A stretch of DNA of 22,514 bases from Pelargonium cotyledonis (GCA_036897625.1 JAYMTA010000995.1:1-22514); one strand, 5' to 3'; shown: positions 1-11,886, counted from the first letter of the stretch. Translations and numbers: made by a program. Notes: a model not told the origin generated them from the letters alone.

Positions 1-112
1 TATAGTGGCTGATTCGGTCATTACCAAAAGGCTTTTCTTGACCCTTTTATCTTGCAATAATTGGTTAGTTGAGGATGGGTGCCCCATGTTAACTGTTAAG
101 TCATGCTAATAA

Positions 113-2313
<2,201 letters not shown>

Positions 2314-2817
2314 ATTTCAGTTGCATAACTTAAAAGTGTCAAAGATGGGTAGTAGTAGCTCAAGCTCCCTCATCTAATGTGTGGCATATGTAGAATGATA
2401 TACCGGTTGGATTGATTTTTCTTCTTTTTCTTATTTATTCTTAAGTGCCCTGTACTGTCAATTTTTTTTTTGCAACTGGTATGGAAATATAATGTCTACA
2501 AGTTTTGGAATTTAGATGCATTTCTATCTATTTTCTTCACATTTGTTGTGTTCGGGTGAGAAATGTCATACATCATAAGAATTTTTTGCGAAAATATGGA
2601 ACTATATATGTAGAAACAAAGTAAATACTAATTCTGCTTCTGTGGTTACAAGATTGTGCAGAGTATTTGAAGAAAAAGAGAAAGAATGATCTAATATCCA
2701 AGTGAAAGAGAAAACACCAAATATAAGACAAGACTTTATGATTACTATTTCATTCTACCATGTGCCTAAAACCATATGGTTACAAAAAGAAAAACTGTAG
2801 AGTTGCCAACTCTTCCA
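2314..2817. other. Convergent 3' flanks of PRMT1 and the saposin-like gene
   Basis: About 500 bases between two facing stop codons. The sequence is AT-rich with T-tracts (for example around 2461-2471), as expected for 3' UTRs and polyadenylation regions. I see no open frame, RNA gene or repeat in it. The two transcripts may overlap here at their 3' ends. Confidence 0.6.
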
Positions 2818-4991
2818 CTAAAGCTCCGACTTGCTACTCTTAGTTTTAGACTTCATCGAACCTGTCCTCTTTCCTCTCCACCACCGCCGAATTTTGTTGG
2901 AGACCTGGTTGGCGTGTTTCTTCAACGTTTGCCCGGTATTCATAATTCCTTTGGTGATTTTCTCCTTCCAATCATCCTTTTTACCTTCTTTTTCTCGCAA
3001 AACCTTTCCCTGTGTGACAAGAGTTTCAATATGCAAACAATGAGCACAGATTGTTTAATCTAATGCACTTTGGATGTAATTGTTTTTGCTTTGAACTTTT
3101 GGCTTACCAGTTTTGAGGGGAAAGGTCCCTCTTCATCATCATCATCATCATCTTCCTCGTCATCACCGGCACCGAAATTTTGATTCATTAATTCTTCCCT
3201 TGAATACATTTTCATGCCAGGTGCGCCTGGCATACCCTGGAGTAAAAGTTAAAAATTCAATCCAAATTCGTATTACATTGTAGCAAAACGCATACGGATG
3301 AGAAAAGATTAATAACCTCCATAGACTTCATCAGCTTTTCCATCTCAGCTTCTTTCGATGACTTGGGCACAAACGGTTCTCCTGGAATCCTATTCTGAGC
3401 CATGGCAGAAACAATAAAATGAGCATAAAATTCAAACATCTTGTTCATTAATCTAGCGAAGCCAACCAACTCATTAATGGATGGTAACAAGCATGTAATG
3501 GGTACAAATATACACGGGTTTGGACAACAATATCAAGTGTCAAACTGATGAGTAAAGGCACAAAGGGAAGCTCTAGCCCATATTCAGATTAAAGTAAAGA
3601 TGTATCTAGGCACTGCAAAAGGATGTCCATGTTTGACAACCTAAGCTCCACTCTTAAGGAAAAAAGAAAAATATATCCATGTGATGTGTATAATCAAAGA
3701 GAATGAAACTAGTAACAACCAAAACAGTGTACTCGTACATATGAGGAGTATTGGTAAAAGTTGTCCACATATTTCAGTAAAAAGCTTATAAGAGCGCTGT
3801 TTCTAGGGAGATAAGGGCCCGGACTCTTGATGATATACTGTTCCATTTGAGTTTGAACCTCTAAACTAAAACATCTTTAAGAGTTAAAAAGCATAAAAGT
3901 ATTAGTATTAAACACCAACCCACAATATTACCTTAGGTACTGAAGGTGCCTTGGTACTGCATGCTCTAGTTAGATCCTTGCATAGATAATCCACCAATTC
4001 ATTGAGTTGAGGCTTGGAGCTATACATATATTCGGCTACATCAGTATCAGAATACCCCATAACCTGCAATGTCCCAAGCAATCTAATCATCATTCGGATA
4101 GTTAAATAAAACCAGATAATTGCAGCTCAAAGACGGATAGTTAACTTCACTAAATCAAGAAGATTAAAAGGATAGCAAAGTTGACTATCCAAAACCCGGA
4201 TACTATCTACGTGCCAGTTGCTACTCGCACAGAAGCTGAGGATAGTTGAAGGGACCAGGATTGATTATGCATTAAACAGCACAAATAAAATAACCACCAA
4301 GGTCTCACCTCCTGACAAGCCCGCTCAATGGTCTTGCACTCTGTGTTGCAATGTCCTTCGGAATCTTGCTCTACCAGCTGAATACAGACAGAAACTCAAA
4401 TAAATTGGTTATGCCCAATCCACACAACCACTTGAAAACAACATCAAAATCAAATCTCAACCCAACATCTCATAAACCAATTGATACAAAAAAAAAAAAA
4501 AAAAAAAAAAAAAACTTTTCTCAATCAGTCAATTAAGATCTACAAAACAAAATCAAATCAAAATTCTCTTACTTCCAATTTATCGCCTTGTTCCACAATA
4601 TCAATCCGCAGCATCCAATCCGCTTCATGCTTCTTCAAATTGCAAACATTCTCTGCAATCTCAATTATTTGATACTCTGAGATCTGGCCCCCAACCCCCA
4701 AAACCCTCGATCAGCAATTAATTCACCAAAACAAACAGAACAGAGAGATTGAAGCCAAACCCAGTTCACAAAAATTAGAAAATTCCTCACCTTCTTGGGG
4801 GCGCTCTCAGCCTGCTTCTTCTGCACTTGCTGGTACAGCTCCGACGCAATCTTCTCGCAGACCTGGCATTTGATGTACGGTATGTCCTCTTTCCTCGCCG
4901 AAGCTACTACTGGTTTCTTCGAACAGTGGGAGATTGGCAACCATGTCGACACTAACAATGCTGAGATTGCAGCAATAAGCAATAGCTTCAT
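2818..4991 (-). CDS. Saposin-like MSAP/canopy-type (DUF3456-like) secretory-pathway protein, complete, seven exons
   Basis: Minus-strand exons in transcript order: 4791-4991, 4573-4683, 4309-4377, 3932-4063, 3317-3394, 3108-3236, 2818-3009. This gives 303 residues plus TAG. Every exon length is a multiple of three, so all six introns are phase 0. The protein starts MKLLLIAAISALLVSTW, a clear signal peptide. A saposin-like region follows with eight cysteines (42, 45, 81, 114, 118, 125, 155, 162), including KCQVC and CNTEC. An acidic run of D/E lies at about 222-233, and a strongly basic tail (about 241-303) ends KSEL. It resembles plant proteins annotated as TLR4 regulator/MIR-interacting MSAP proteins; the biochemical role in plants is not known to me. 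The ending KSEL is close to the K/HDEL ER-retrieval signal, suggesting ER residence (inference). The start at 4991 is the first ATG after the CT repeat and directly precedes the signal peptide. Frame and splice sites are intact. Confidence 0.9.
4488..4514. repeat. A27 homopolymer in intron 2 of the saposin-like gene
   Basis: An uninterrupted run of 27 A on the plus strand, read as T27 on the transcribed strand. It lies about 60 bases upstream of the downstream exon's high end. It may be a polymorphic mononucleotide repeat, or the A-tail of an old retroposed insertion; no insert body is recognised. Confidence 0.85.
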
Positions 4992-5000
4992 CTTCCCCAC

Positions 5001-5002
<2 letters not shown>

Positions 5003-5034
<32 letters not shown>
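5003..5034. repeat. (CT)16 microsatellite in the 5' UTR of the saposin-like gene
   Basis: Perfect CT dinucleotide run of 32 bases, read as (AG)16 on the sense strand. It ends 11 bases upstream of the start codon of the minus-strand gene. CT/GA tracts are common in plant 5' leaders, and the length is likely to vary between alleles. No ATG lies in frame within or just above it, so the run is not translated from an upstream start here. Confidence 0.9.
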
Positions 5035-5038
<4 letters not shown>

Positions 5039-5126
5039 CACTAGCAAATAGTTGAGCTCCTTCAGTTCTTCAAATAAATTCGTACAAAATAATAATTTAT
5101 GAATATTGTTAAAATTAATATTTTAG

Positions 5127-5138
5127 TATTTATAAATA
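5127..5138. promoter_or_regulatory. Palindromic TATA-like element upstream of the saposin-like gene
   Basis: TATTTATAAATA is a 12-base perfect palindrome and reads TATAAATA on both strands. It lies about 136 bases above the minus-strand start codon, a sensible place for that gene's TATA box with a leader of about 100 bases holding the CT repeat. Use on the plus strand is possible but unsupported. Confidence 0.4.
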
Positions 5139-5834
5139 AATGGGATCTGCATTTCTATTTCAGTTTGTGTTAGGTTACGTGTGCGTTTGTGAGCATATGA
5201 TTGGTTGTTGGTCTTGTGGGCCCTACCTGTTCAACCAATGGAATTCGAGAAAACACGTCTTATGTTTATGTAAAACAGAGGAGTCGCTAAAAAAAAAAAA
5301 AAAAGAAATCCAAAAACGATTTTTACTAAAAGCGTCGTCTAAAACAACGGTTCTTTGACTGAATTACTAAAAGAGACTCTTAAACCCTAGAGTTTTGACA
5401 CTTAACGACTTGCAGGAGAAAAATCAGTGTTTTTTCTTGTTCTTCTTCTTCTTGTAATTGTACTAGAGCCTCTTCTCTCAAATTCCTTGCGATTTTATTG
5501 TTTTCAACCAACATGGCTTTGCTTGTTAGCGAATCGAGTTATTGTATTCGACATTTTTATGAACTATTGTGAATTAACTAATAGAAGTTGTTACGACTAA
5601 TTTGATTTTTTTAAGTTTGAGTGTAGCAGTATACAACTACGTTAGAACTTGTTATGTAGAAATTTGCTACCCATGTGGTTGATATAGTTTCAATGTGGAA
5701 TGACAGAAAGATGCATGTTATTGCACAACTTGGCAAAGAGTGATTTGCATCCTTAGAGGGCGAGTCAAGCCTCAATATCAAACCGAAATGTGTAGTCGAT
5801 GGACGACAAGTGAATATTTATGAGCTATATCCCC
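5139..5834. other. Intergenic promoter-like region with site II and telo-box motifs; no gene recognised
   Basis: Contains TGGGCC (5217-5222, within a GGGCCC palindrome), a short A-run (5290-5304) and the telo-box AAACCCTA (5382-5389), followed by pyrimidine-rich sequence. These are typical of promoters of housekeeping plant genes. On the plus strand an ATG at 5514 opens only a 17-residue frame ending at a TGA near 5570. No convincing coding gene follows, so this may be the far promoter of the saposin-like gene, a promoter that lost its gene, or a noncoding transcript. Confidence 0.4.
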
Positions 5835-6255
5835 TTAGTTATTTTGATCATAGCAAAGATTCACATGATAAAAAACGGTGTAGTTTGAGCTGCTTACATT
5901 CCTAAAGCAGCAAGATTTGCCATCATAATTGTATGCTTGTTGTGTAATGCTCAATCCACTGACCACCATGTTCTTCTTCACAATAATACCCTCTCCACTC
6001 TGCAAACTTTTGAGAGAGCATGTTTTGGAACCAAACACCAACACCCAATATGGACCTGTTCTCATTATATCCCAATGTGAGATTTGTTGCATAAAAGTAG
6101 TTTCCGCTTCCTTGATCCAAGAAGTGAGTGTACATGAACAAGGTGAAATTTTTATTGGATTTAATCAAGTAGACAATAGATCGAGTGTGAACTCTTTGCA
6201 ATGATAATGTCGTTGAAAAGGATAATCTAATTCGTAATATGCAAATTTATTTACA
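5835..6255 (-). pseudogene. Degenerate 3' fragment of a peptide-N-glycanase A gene
   Basis: The minus strand reads in pieces like the C-terminal part of the intact PNGase A at 21033-22514. From about 6250 it shows ILFND; then NKNFTLFMYTHFLDQGSGNY (intact gene: NKNFTLFLYSDYLDQGNGTY? aligned as DKNFTLFLYSDYLDQ); then TNLTLGYNEN; then SLKSLQSGEG, VVSGL and CCFRNVSSSNY. The frame breaks at least twice: near 6200, and near 6018, where two bases are missing relative to the intact gene. A TAG near 6230 replaces a Gln codon. Similarity ends at about 5873, and the intact protein's last 30 or so residues are replaced by unrelated sequence to a stop at 5835. The N-terminal three quarters are absent. No promoter is evident, so this is a duplicated, truncated relic. 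Confidence 0.85.
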
Positions 6256-7069
6256 TGAACTTTTATAGAACACATAAATTTTGAATTTGTGAATGTAGTG
6301 ATCATTTTGTATCAATCGTTCATCAATAAATCTTGTAGCACTCTCGTGCTGGAGTCCTTGTTATTAAAATCATACTAGTTTGAATCAATTGTGAGTTTTT
6401 GTATATTTAGCCACGTTTTGTTTTCAGGGGCTTCAAAATGATTGGACACTTAAGTACAAAAACATAATTCTTAGTTAGCATTCAACAAGAAAAATATGAA
6501 TAAACTAAGTGAGCAAATGACAAGCAAATCACTAGCAAACAAAGAGCATCTAGTTGCTTGCTACTTACTTGAAAAGTATTTACTAACTATTTGCTTACTA
6601 GTAACGACAATAATTTACTCATTGTTTGCTCGTCAAGCGAGTAAATTGCATGTAAAATTGACTTGCGTGTATTTTGTGTTTTGCCAAATTATGAGCAATA
6701 GTTTGCTCCCTCATTTTATCACTTACGGTCACTATTTGATAGCAAAACTACTTGTAAATCGTAAACTTTTTTATAATGTTACACGTTAAGATAAGTGAAC
6801 AAATCTTATTTACGACGCTTTACTTGATGTAAAATTTTATTTTATATCCTCCTCGTTTTGTAGCTTGTGATATGTTTTGTTAAATCACATCATCATCTCT
6901 CTTCAACCTCATTTCTTCTTACCAGGAAACTAACTTCAAACACCAAACCACCTTCATTTACGTCAATCCCAACTAATGTCTTTAATTTCATCTTATTTGT
7001 AACCTGTAAATGTACGATGCTTATTTATTTCATTGTTTTTTTTTTAAAATTATTTTTCCTGATTAAATG
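6256..7069. other. AT-rich intergenic DNA with scattered AGCAAA/TTTGCT motifs
   Basis: No gene recognised. Between about 6505 and 6720 the words AGCAAA and TTTGCT recur many times in both orientations (for example GTGAGCAAATGACAAGCAAAT near 6509 and GTTTGCTCGTC near 6624). This could be the remains of a foldback or MITE-like element, but I could not define terminal repeats or a target-site duplication. A plus-strand frame at 6496-6789 has no recognisable protein character. Confidence 0.35.
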
Positions 7070-7134
7070 TTAAATGGGCCTGAATATTTATTAGAACTCT
7101 GTGAAAGGCCCATAATATTAAATGGGCCTGAATA
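7070..7134 (+). repeat. Pair of 17-base direct repeats carrying site II (TGGGCC) upstream of the small HSP gene
   Basis: TTAAATGGGCCTGAATA occurs exactly at 7070-7086 and again at 7118-7134. A further inverted core, AGGCCCA, lies between them at about 7106-7112. TGGGCC is a site II element, commonly bound by TCP factors in plant promoters (family knowledge). The cluster sits just above the heat-shock elements. Confidence 0.8.
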
Positions 7135-7160
7135 GTCCAGACAGCCTTCCCGAGTCCGCT

Positions 7161-7265
7161 AGAAAGTTCTTTGGGCTAACGCAAGAAGAAAAGGCGCGAA
7201 ATTCGAAAGCAATATCATCAAAATTCCAGAAATCTCCAGAACACCCTCTCTCAGTCCTATATATA
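7161..7265 (+). promoter_or_regulatory. Heat-shock promoter: heat-shock elements and TATA box
   Basis: An HSE-type unit AGAAAGTTCT lies at 7161-7170. A longer array at 7223-7242 reads TTC-CA-GAA-AT-CTC-CA-GAA: four alternating units with the exact two-base spacing, one unit imperfect. The TATA box TATATATA is at 7258-7265, 16 bases below the array. Transcription would start near 7290, giving a leader of about 100 bases with no ATG before the start codon at 7393. This arrangement is that of HSF-driven small HSP genes. Confidence 0.88.
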
Positions 7266-7392
7266 CCCATGTCATTGTCATCGAGTATCAAAAGCTTCCA
7301 GCAAATCTCAAATCTGCTCTCACATCAATTTTACTGTGTCCAATCGTTTCATTGCTCTTCAAACCAAACCTTCATCAAATCTAGAAGGCGAA

Positions 7393-7854
7393 ATGTCGAT
7401 GATGCCAAGTGTTTTCGGCAACCGACGAAGCAACATCTTCGATCCATTCTCACTGGACGTGTGGGATCCTTTCAAGGACTTCACGTTTCCAGGATCTAAC
7501 CAAGAGACCTCTGCGTTCGTGAACACCCGCATGGACTGGAAGGAGACTCCGGAAGCGCACTTCTTCAAGGCCGATCTGCCGGGGATCAGGAAGGAGGAGG
7601 TCAAGGTCGAGATCGAGGATGGAAGGGTGTTGCAGATCAGCGGAAAGAGGAACATCGAGAAGGAGGACAAAAACGATACCTGGCACCGGGTGGAGCGGAG
7701 CAGCGGCAAGTTTATGAGGAGGTTCCGGCTGCCGGAGAATGCGAAGATGGATCAGGTGAAAGCTAACATGGAAAATGGGGTATTGACTCTGACGGTACCG
7801 AAGGAGGCGGAGGTCAAGAAACCTGATGTCAAGAAGATTGAAATTTCTGGTTGA
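7393..7854 (+). CDS. HSP17: Class I cytosolic small heat-shock protein, 153 residues
   Basis: ATP-independent chaperone that forms oligomers and holds unfolding proteins during heat stress (family knowledge). The 153-residue product (about 17.5 kDa) has the class I N-terminal signature [20 protein letters not shown] with [10 protein letters not shown]. An alpha-crystallin domain follows (about 46-137), with consensus II around [20 protein letters not shown] and consensus [13 protein letters not shown]. The C-terminal I-x-I anchor is IEI (149-151), followed by SG. The gene is intronless, as usual for this class. The ATG at 7393 is chosen because it begins the class I signature and is the first ATG below the expected transcription start; the frame is open further up but without an ATG. 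The coding part is visibly more GC-rich than its surroundings, also usual for this class. Strongly heat-induced expression is expected from the HSE array just upstream. Appears intact. Confidence 0.96.
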   Translation: MSMMPSVFGNRRSNIFDPFSLDVWDPFKDFTFPGSNQETSAFVNTRMDWKETPEAHFFKADLPGIRKEEVKVEIEDGRVLQISGKRNIEKEDKNDTWHRVERSSGKFMRRFRLPENAKMDQVKANMENGVLTLTVPKEAEVKKPDVKKIEISG

Positions 7855-8438
7855 GTTGAAATGATCATTGCTACTCATGTACGGCAAGTGCTTGAAATGT
7901 CTTGGTTGTCATCAAAAAGCCTCAGTGTAAATTTCCTGAATTAGTAGTTCATGTTGATTGAATAATGTAATTGTCTATCATCTCATTTGCAATTGAATAT
8001 CTCTTTGTCAACATTGAATTTTGATTAGTATGTCATTGACCGCATTGACTGGATACTAATCTATTAGAAATTGACTCAGAATTTTATTAATGGGAGTTCA
8101 TTTTTTTCAATATACTAAATTTGTTTGTATTTGACTATTTATTTTCTCCAGCTATATTTGGAGAAAGTTGAAATGGCCTCTCAGGTGGAGGTGGAGGTGC
8201 TGGAACCTATTGATATTAATAGCTAAAGGAACATGGGTAATTTTTCTCTCTATTTTGTGTTGGTGAGTTTATGGCATCTCTGAAATAAAAACACACAAAT
8301 TGCTCAATATTGTGTCTAGTTCCATGTGATAAATAGTTAACTTGCATTCATAATTAATTCTCCTCTTAGGCATACAAATCTTAACCAATTGCTAAAGAAC
8401 TTATATTTGAGCTGCCAACCCAAAGGAAATTTCTTTGA
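7855..8438. other. 3' flank of the small HSP gene and intergenic DNA
   Basis: AT-rich sequence. A near-upstream polyadenylation-like AATAAT lies at about 7961, some 107 bases below the stop. A purine-rich GGTGGAGGTGGAGGTG stretch near 8185-8200 is inside a 17-codon frame with no recognised homology. I see no gene. Confidence 0.5.
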
Positions 8439-8837
8439 TCACTTTCTATTTATGTGAGATGATGCTTTGAAGGAGATGTCGTACAGTAGGAGATTGGCAA
8501 GAGCAGCTGTAACCAAGGTAGTTCTTCCTCTGAGTGTGACATACTTACACTGCCACAAACTGAGCTTCTTTCTAAATTTTCCAAGAACATCACCAAGTAC
8601 TCTTTTGATTGAGCGAATACCGATTTCGATTTTGAAACCAAGATACTTGAGAGTGAGTTTGCTAGCTTTACAACCCAAAACTGAATGGCACACATGGATC
8701 AAGCATAACTTGGAAAAGATTATTTCAAGGCCAGCTGCTAGTTCAAATTCTTTGAGATCTTTTTTAAGGTTGAGGAGGGTTTGAGAGTATAAACAGATAA
8801 GAGGAGATAGGGAAGCCCTGTCATTCTTTGAAGTCAT
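8439..8837 (-). mobile_element. Non-LTR (LINE/L1-type) reverse transcriptase remnant
   Basis: A 132-codon minus-strand frame matches the late part of a plant LINE reverse transcriptase. It holds an ASLSPLI piece like the LSPLLF region, then NLKKDLKEFELAAGLEI (family: F...SGL.IN..KS), LGCKASKLTLKYLGFKI (family: LGC....LP.KYLG.PL) and LSLWQCKYVTLRGRTTLVTA (family: LS.WK...LS.GGR.TLI). The catalytic YADD segment and most of the polymerase are missing. The jump from LSPL directly to the KKDLKEFE region suggests an internal deletion. There is no endonuclease, no RNase H and no visible A-tail. A dead fragment, antisense to the neighbouring plus-strand genes. Confidence 0.75.
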
Positions 8838-8880
8838 TTAGATGTAGAGTAGAAAGGAGGAATTTATTCCTCTGCCTAAG

Positions 8881-9060
8881 TCACCTGGAGATTTAGATTG
8901 ATCAAATCATTTATGATAAAAGTGTCTCAGCTTTATGGATCAAAATGACATTTAAACTATCATGACCTGGAGGTTTAGATTGATCAAATGATTTAACTGC
9001 AGCCTCCAATAAGTGAAAACCAGAAAGAGTTGGTCACATAAATGTGTCAGCTTTGCATCT
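8881..9060 (+). repeat. Local imperfect direct duplication next to the LINE relic
   Basis: The block at 8883-8912 (ACCTGGAGATTTAGATTGAT and onward) recurs at 8965-8994 with GAGGTTTAGATTGATCAAAT. The following piece AAGTGTCTCAGCTTT (about 8919-8933) recurs as AATGTGTCAGCTTT (about 9041-9054). The second copy carries about 40 extra bases between the two pieces. It reads as a tandem duplication followed by an indel. Confidence 0.7.
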
Positions 9061-9400
9061 TTGTTTGAAATGGTTTGCAGTTATTGACATGATATCAATT
9101 ACCTCTGTGTGTCAAACCTGAGAGAATTTCTTTTGTAGCATTGAACTTCACCCATTTTGTGGAAAAAGTAAAATTTCTGTCACTATTATTATTCCAATTC
9201 AGTGTAGCTTTCTTGCTCTTGAGGGATTCCCGTTCTTTTGATTTTTTGGAAAGCAGGGTTTGAGATAGATGATTAAGTATGTTGATCTTTAGTTCCATTG
9301 ATTTCATGATGACTCAGGATTGGTTTACTTTTTATTCCATATTCGAAGGTCAGCTTCGAGACTGAAACTTCTTCCATAACATGTAGCATTCTTTACCTGA

Positions 9401-9441
9401 GACTGAGTATGAGTTCATACTTAATACTCATATACTCAGTC
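9401..9441. repeat. Imperfect inverted repeat (hairpin-forming)
   Basis: GACTGAGTATGAGT (9401-9414) pairs with ACTCATATACTCAGTC (9426-9441) apart from a two-base bulge, around an 11-base loop. Too short for a usual plant microRNA precursor. It may be part of an old foldback element, since a related palindrome (GACTGAG..CTCAGTC) occurs at 9550-9569. Confidence 0.7.
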
Positions 9442-9549
9442 ACTGTGTTTACTTGTCTACATTATGATTGTGTTGGGATTTGGGATATTCTATATTCTGG
9501 AAAAAAAATCAAAGCCATAGAGTTACGCCAGGATCCATTTCCTTGTCTT

Positions 9550-9569
9550 GACTGAGCTGAGTCTCAGTC
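9550..9569. repeat. Short inverted repeat GACTGAG/CTCAGTC
   Basis: Perfect 7-base arms GACTGAG (9550-9556) and CTCAGTC (9563-9569) around a 6-base spacer. The arm sequence matches the outer arm of the hairpin at 9401-9441, so both may be remnants of one element. Confidence 0.6.
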
Positions 9570-9718
9570 AATAACTCTTTGGCTGACACATCATATAACA
9601 GTTTTCAAAAGTTTTGTGTGATTGTTGAGTGGTTGTACATGAATCTTCTGATTCAATTTGATTCCGGATTCCAATTTGTAAAATTTGCATTCTTTTTGTA
9701 TCATGATTCAACAACCAT

Positions 9719-9776
9719 AATCATGGTTAATTAAACATTAATATATAGGTGTCCATTATCATGATTAATTAAACAT
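9719..9776 (+). repeat. Direct repeat of about 20 bases
   Basis: ATCATGGTTAATTAAACAT (9720-9738) recurs as ATCATGATTAATTAAACAT (9758-9776) with a single difference, 38 bases apart. No element is recognised between the copies. Confidence 0.75.
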
Positions 9777-11886
9777 CTATGGTCTGAATCTCTCAACATA
9801 GTTTACCAGGATATATGGAAAACATTACTACCAGCTAATCATAATTCAAACATCACATCAACACAACTGCTACCTAATCATGTGTAATATTAAAATAATT
9901 ACAGGTTATTTATTAAGTAGCATAAAGCCTACCATGTGATTATAGAATAAACCAACTTGCAGGTTTTTTAATTCCTGAAGACAACATACTTGACTGGGGT
10001 TAGGAGAATATTGCACCCATATATATTTTTTTATTTATTGAACCATCTTCCCAACATTTGTTTCCTTGAATGCAAAAGCCACCCAACCCACTACCTGTTT
10101 CAGAGCAAGCATCTTAATCTGTCCTCTATGGATGATTCTATGGTTCTGGGAAAATTCATTGCACAGCCAAAATCCATGGACCCAAGTCTGTTTGAAAAAT
10201 CCTTTAAAAACTAAGAGTTTATTATTAAAAAAATGCTCTCTAATTTAAACTTGAGCATTTTACTAGTACTATAATAAGAATAGGAAAAGTACAGGGGAAT
10301 CACTTGCATAATAATTCAAGTTTCAGTGAACTACAATAGTGCCTTAGATGCTAAAATCTGAAAACACAGCTATACCTGTTTCCACCTTATAATTTTGCTT
10401 TGCCTCTTTTGAATTGTGATCCATCCCAACAGCTTTTTGCCGTCATTCTCGGTATTCTTCTTCAAGGTAAACCCTTACTTCTCAAGCTCATTTGATCCAA
10501 TTTGATTCAATTAACACATGCTGCCCCATGCTTGTTTTTGTAAGAACTGTTATCTTGTGTTAATTATTTAATTGTTATTAATTTTTCATAAATTTCTTTT
10601 TGTGTTATTTCATATTTGTTTTCAATTATTATAATTGTTATTGAGCTTTGAAGAGGAATATTGATTGAAGAGGAATTTAGGTAGATTCTAGAAATCTGAA
10701 ATACTGAAATTATAAAAGAAAACCAATTAGAGTTTGCTGCTCAAGTTTGACAGAAGTTTTGAACTATATAGTAGTGTGTATATTTCAAATATGTGTATTT
10801 CTGCACTCTTGATTTCTTCAGTCTTACTGGAATTTCCAGTAACCTTGACTGCTTCAAAGTAGAGTTGTAACATAAACTTGTCCACCTCTTCATAATTTCC
10901 ATGCTTTGTTTTTGGTGTGAAAACAGAACAGGTGTTCTGCAGTGTCAGTTTCAGCTTCAAGATTGCATGAGAATTTTGAACTATTTTCAGTACTCCATGT
11001 TAATTAGTAATTCAATCATTCTTTTTTATAGCTCGGACTTTTCTGCTGTACCTTCCATAGTAAAATTATTTTCCAATTGAATTTTGTCATGTTGCACTTG
11101 TATATGATAAAATGATGTCATGACTTGATTTGGTCCAACTGTGGAATTGGATTGTTATCATTCAAGTGATAGATGTTTCGTCAAAATATATTGTCGTAGG
11201 GGAGTTTTCCTTCTACTACAAATCATAAAAATATTGTTCTCTTTAACAGCGCTGCTTCACATGTTGCATCTGTTGCTACAATGGATCCCACTTCCATAGA
11301 AGAAAGGGCTACATTTTATTTTTCTTTGGTAACCATTATATTATTTTCGAACCCAAGCATACTGTATAACCGGATGTGCTTTTGCGATGATAATTGATTG
11401 AACCTGCAGTCTAATTACTGTTATTGTTGTCAAATAAGATTGTTTTCTTTTCTTTTCAAGTACCCATTGCCAAAAATAATTGGTTCTAGATACCCCTGAA
11501 TTTTCTCCACTGTTACATACTTACATAGTAGCTTCCTTGCTCGTGAATGAATCTTGAGATCTGTGTAACTGGGTAGACAGTATTTGGCCTTCTATTTTTT
11601 TAGGTAGATGAGAAAACCGATCAGATTTGATTGACTTTTGCCAAAACTTTGGATGTTTCTTATTGAAGCTACTACTTTTCATTGAGTGCCAACAACGTTG
11701 AAATTCACCATGCGGAATCTTTTGGATATGTCTTTGAGATATTTCTCTTGATAAATAAATGAAAGATACTCAGGGAAAAAAAAGTCTTCATTGTTAATTC
11801 TTTTAAGAAGAGTACAAGGGATATATCGTAAAGTAGTGCCCGAATCATTTTTTTGTGATTATGGTTTTCTTGTCAGCAAATACAAA

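Larger units (their letters stand above)
9061..11876. other. Long AT-rich 5' flank of the NLR gene, probably including its promoter and 5' UTR introns
   Basis: No protein gene recognised over about 2.8 kb. Splice-like signals suggest noncoding 5' exons of the NLR: a donor CTTCAAG|GTAAAC at 10466/10467, an acceptor TTTAACAG ending at 11249, a possible donor near 11328 (CTTTG|GTAACC), and the acceptor TTCTTGTCAG ending at 11876, ten bases before the NLR start codon. Several small direct and inverted repeats are listed separately. The exon assignments are tentative and need transcript data. Confidence 0.4.

Noticed and set aside
3780..3880. Possible tRNA-like stretch (GGGCCCGGACTC ... GTTTGAACCTC)
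   Set aside because: No cloverleaf could be formed by eye and the TTC-arm consensus is not matched. It lies within an intron of the saposin-like gene.
4992..5039. In-frame extension of the saposin-like protein upstream through the CT repeat (Glu-Arg repeats)
   Set aside because: The first codon of that extension (5037-5039) is GTG, not ATG, on the minus strand. The extension would also bury the signal peptide. The ATG at 4991 is the sensible start.
6496..6789. 97-codon plus-strand frame
   Set aside because: AT-rich, with no recognisable domain, no promoter and no splice support. It sits in a motif-repetitive, possibly MITE-like stretch.
7122..7392. Plus-strand open frames overlapping the start of the small HSP gene
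   Set aside because: They cover the promoter (site II, HSE, TATA) and have no ATG below the expected transcription start before 7393. The class I signature begins at 7393.
7359..7887. Long minus-strand open frames opposite the small HSP gene
   Set aside because: They are complements of a GC-rich real gene and show no protein family features.
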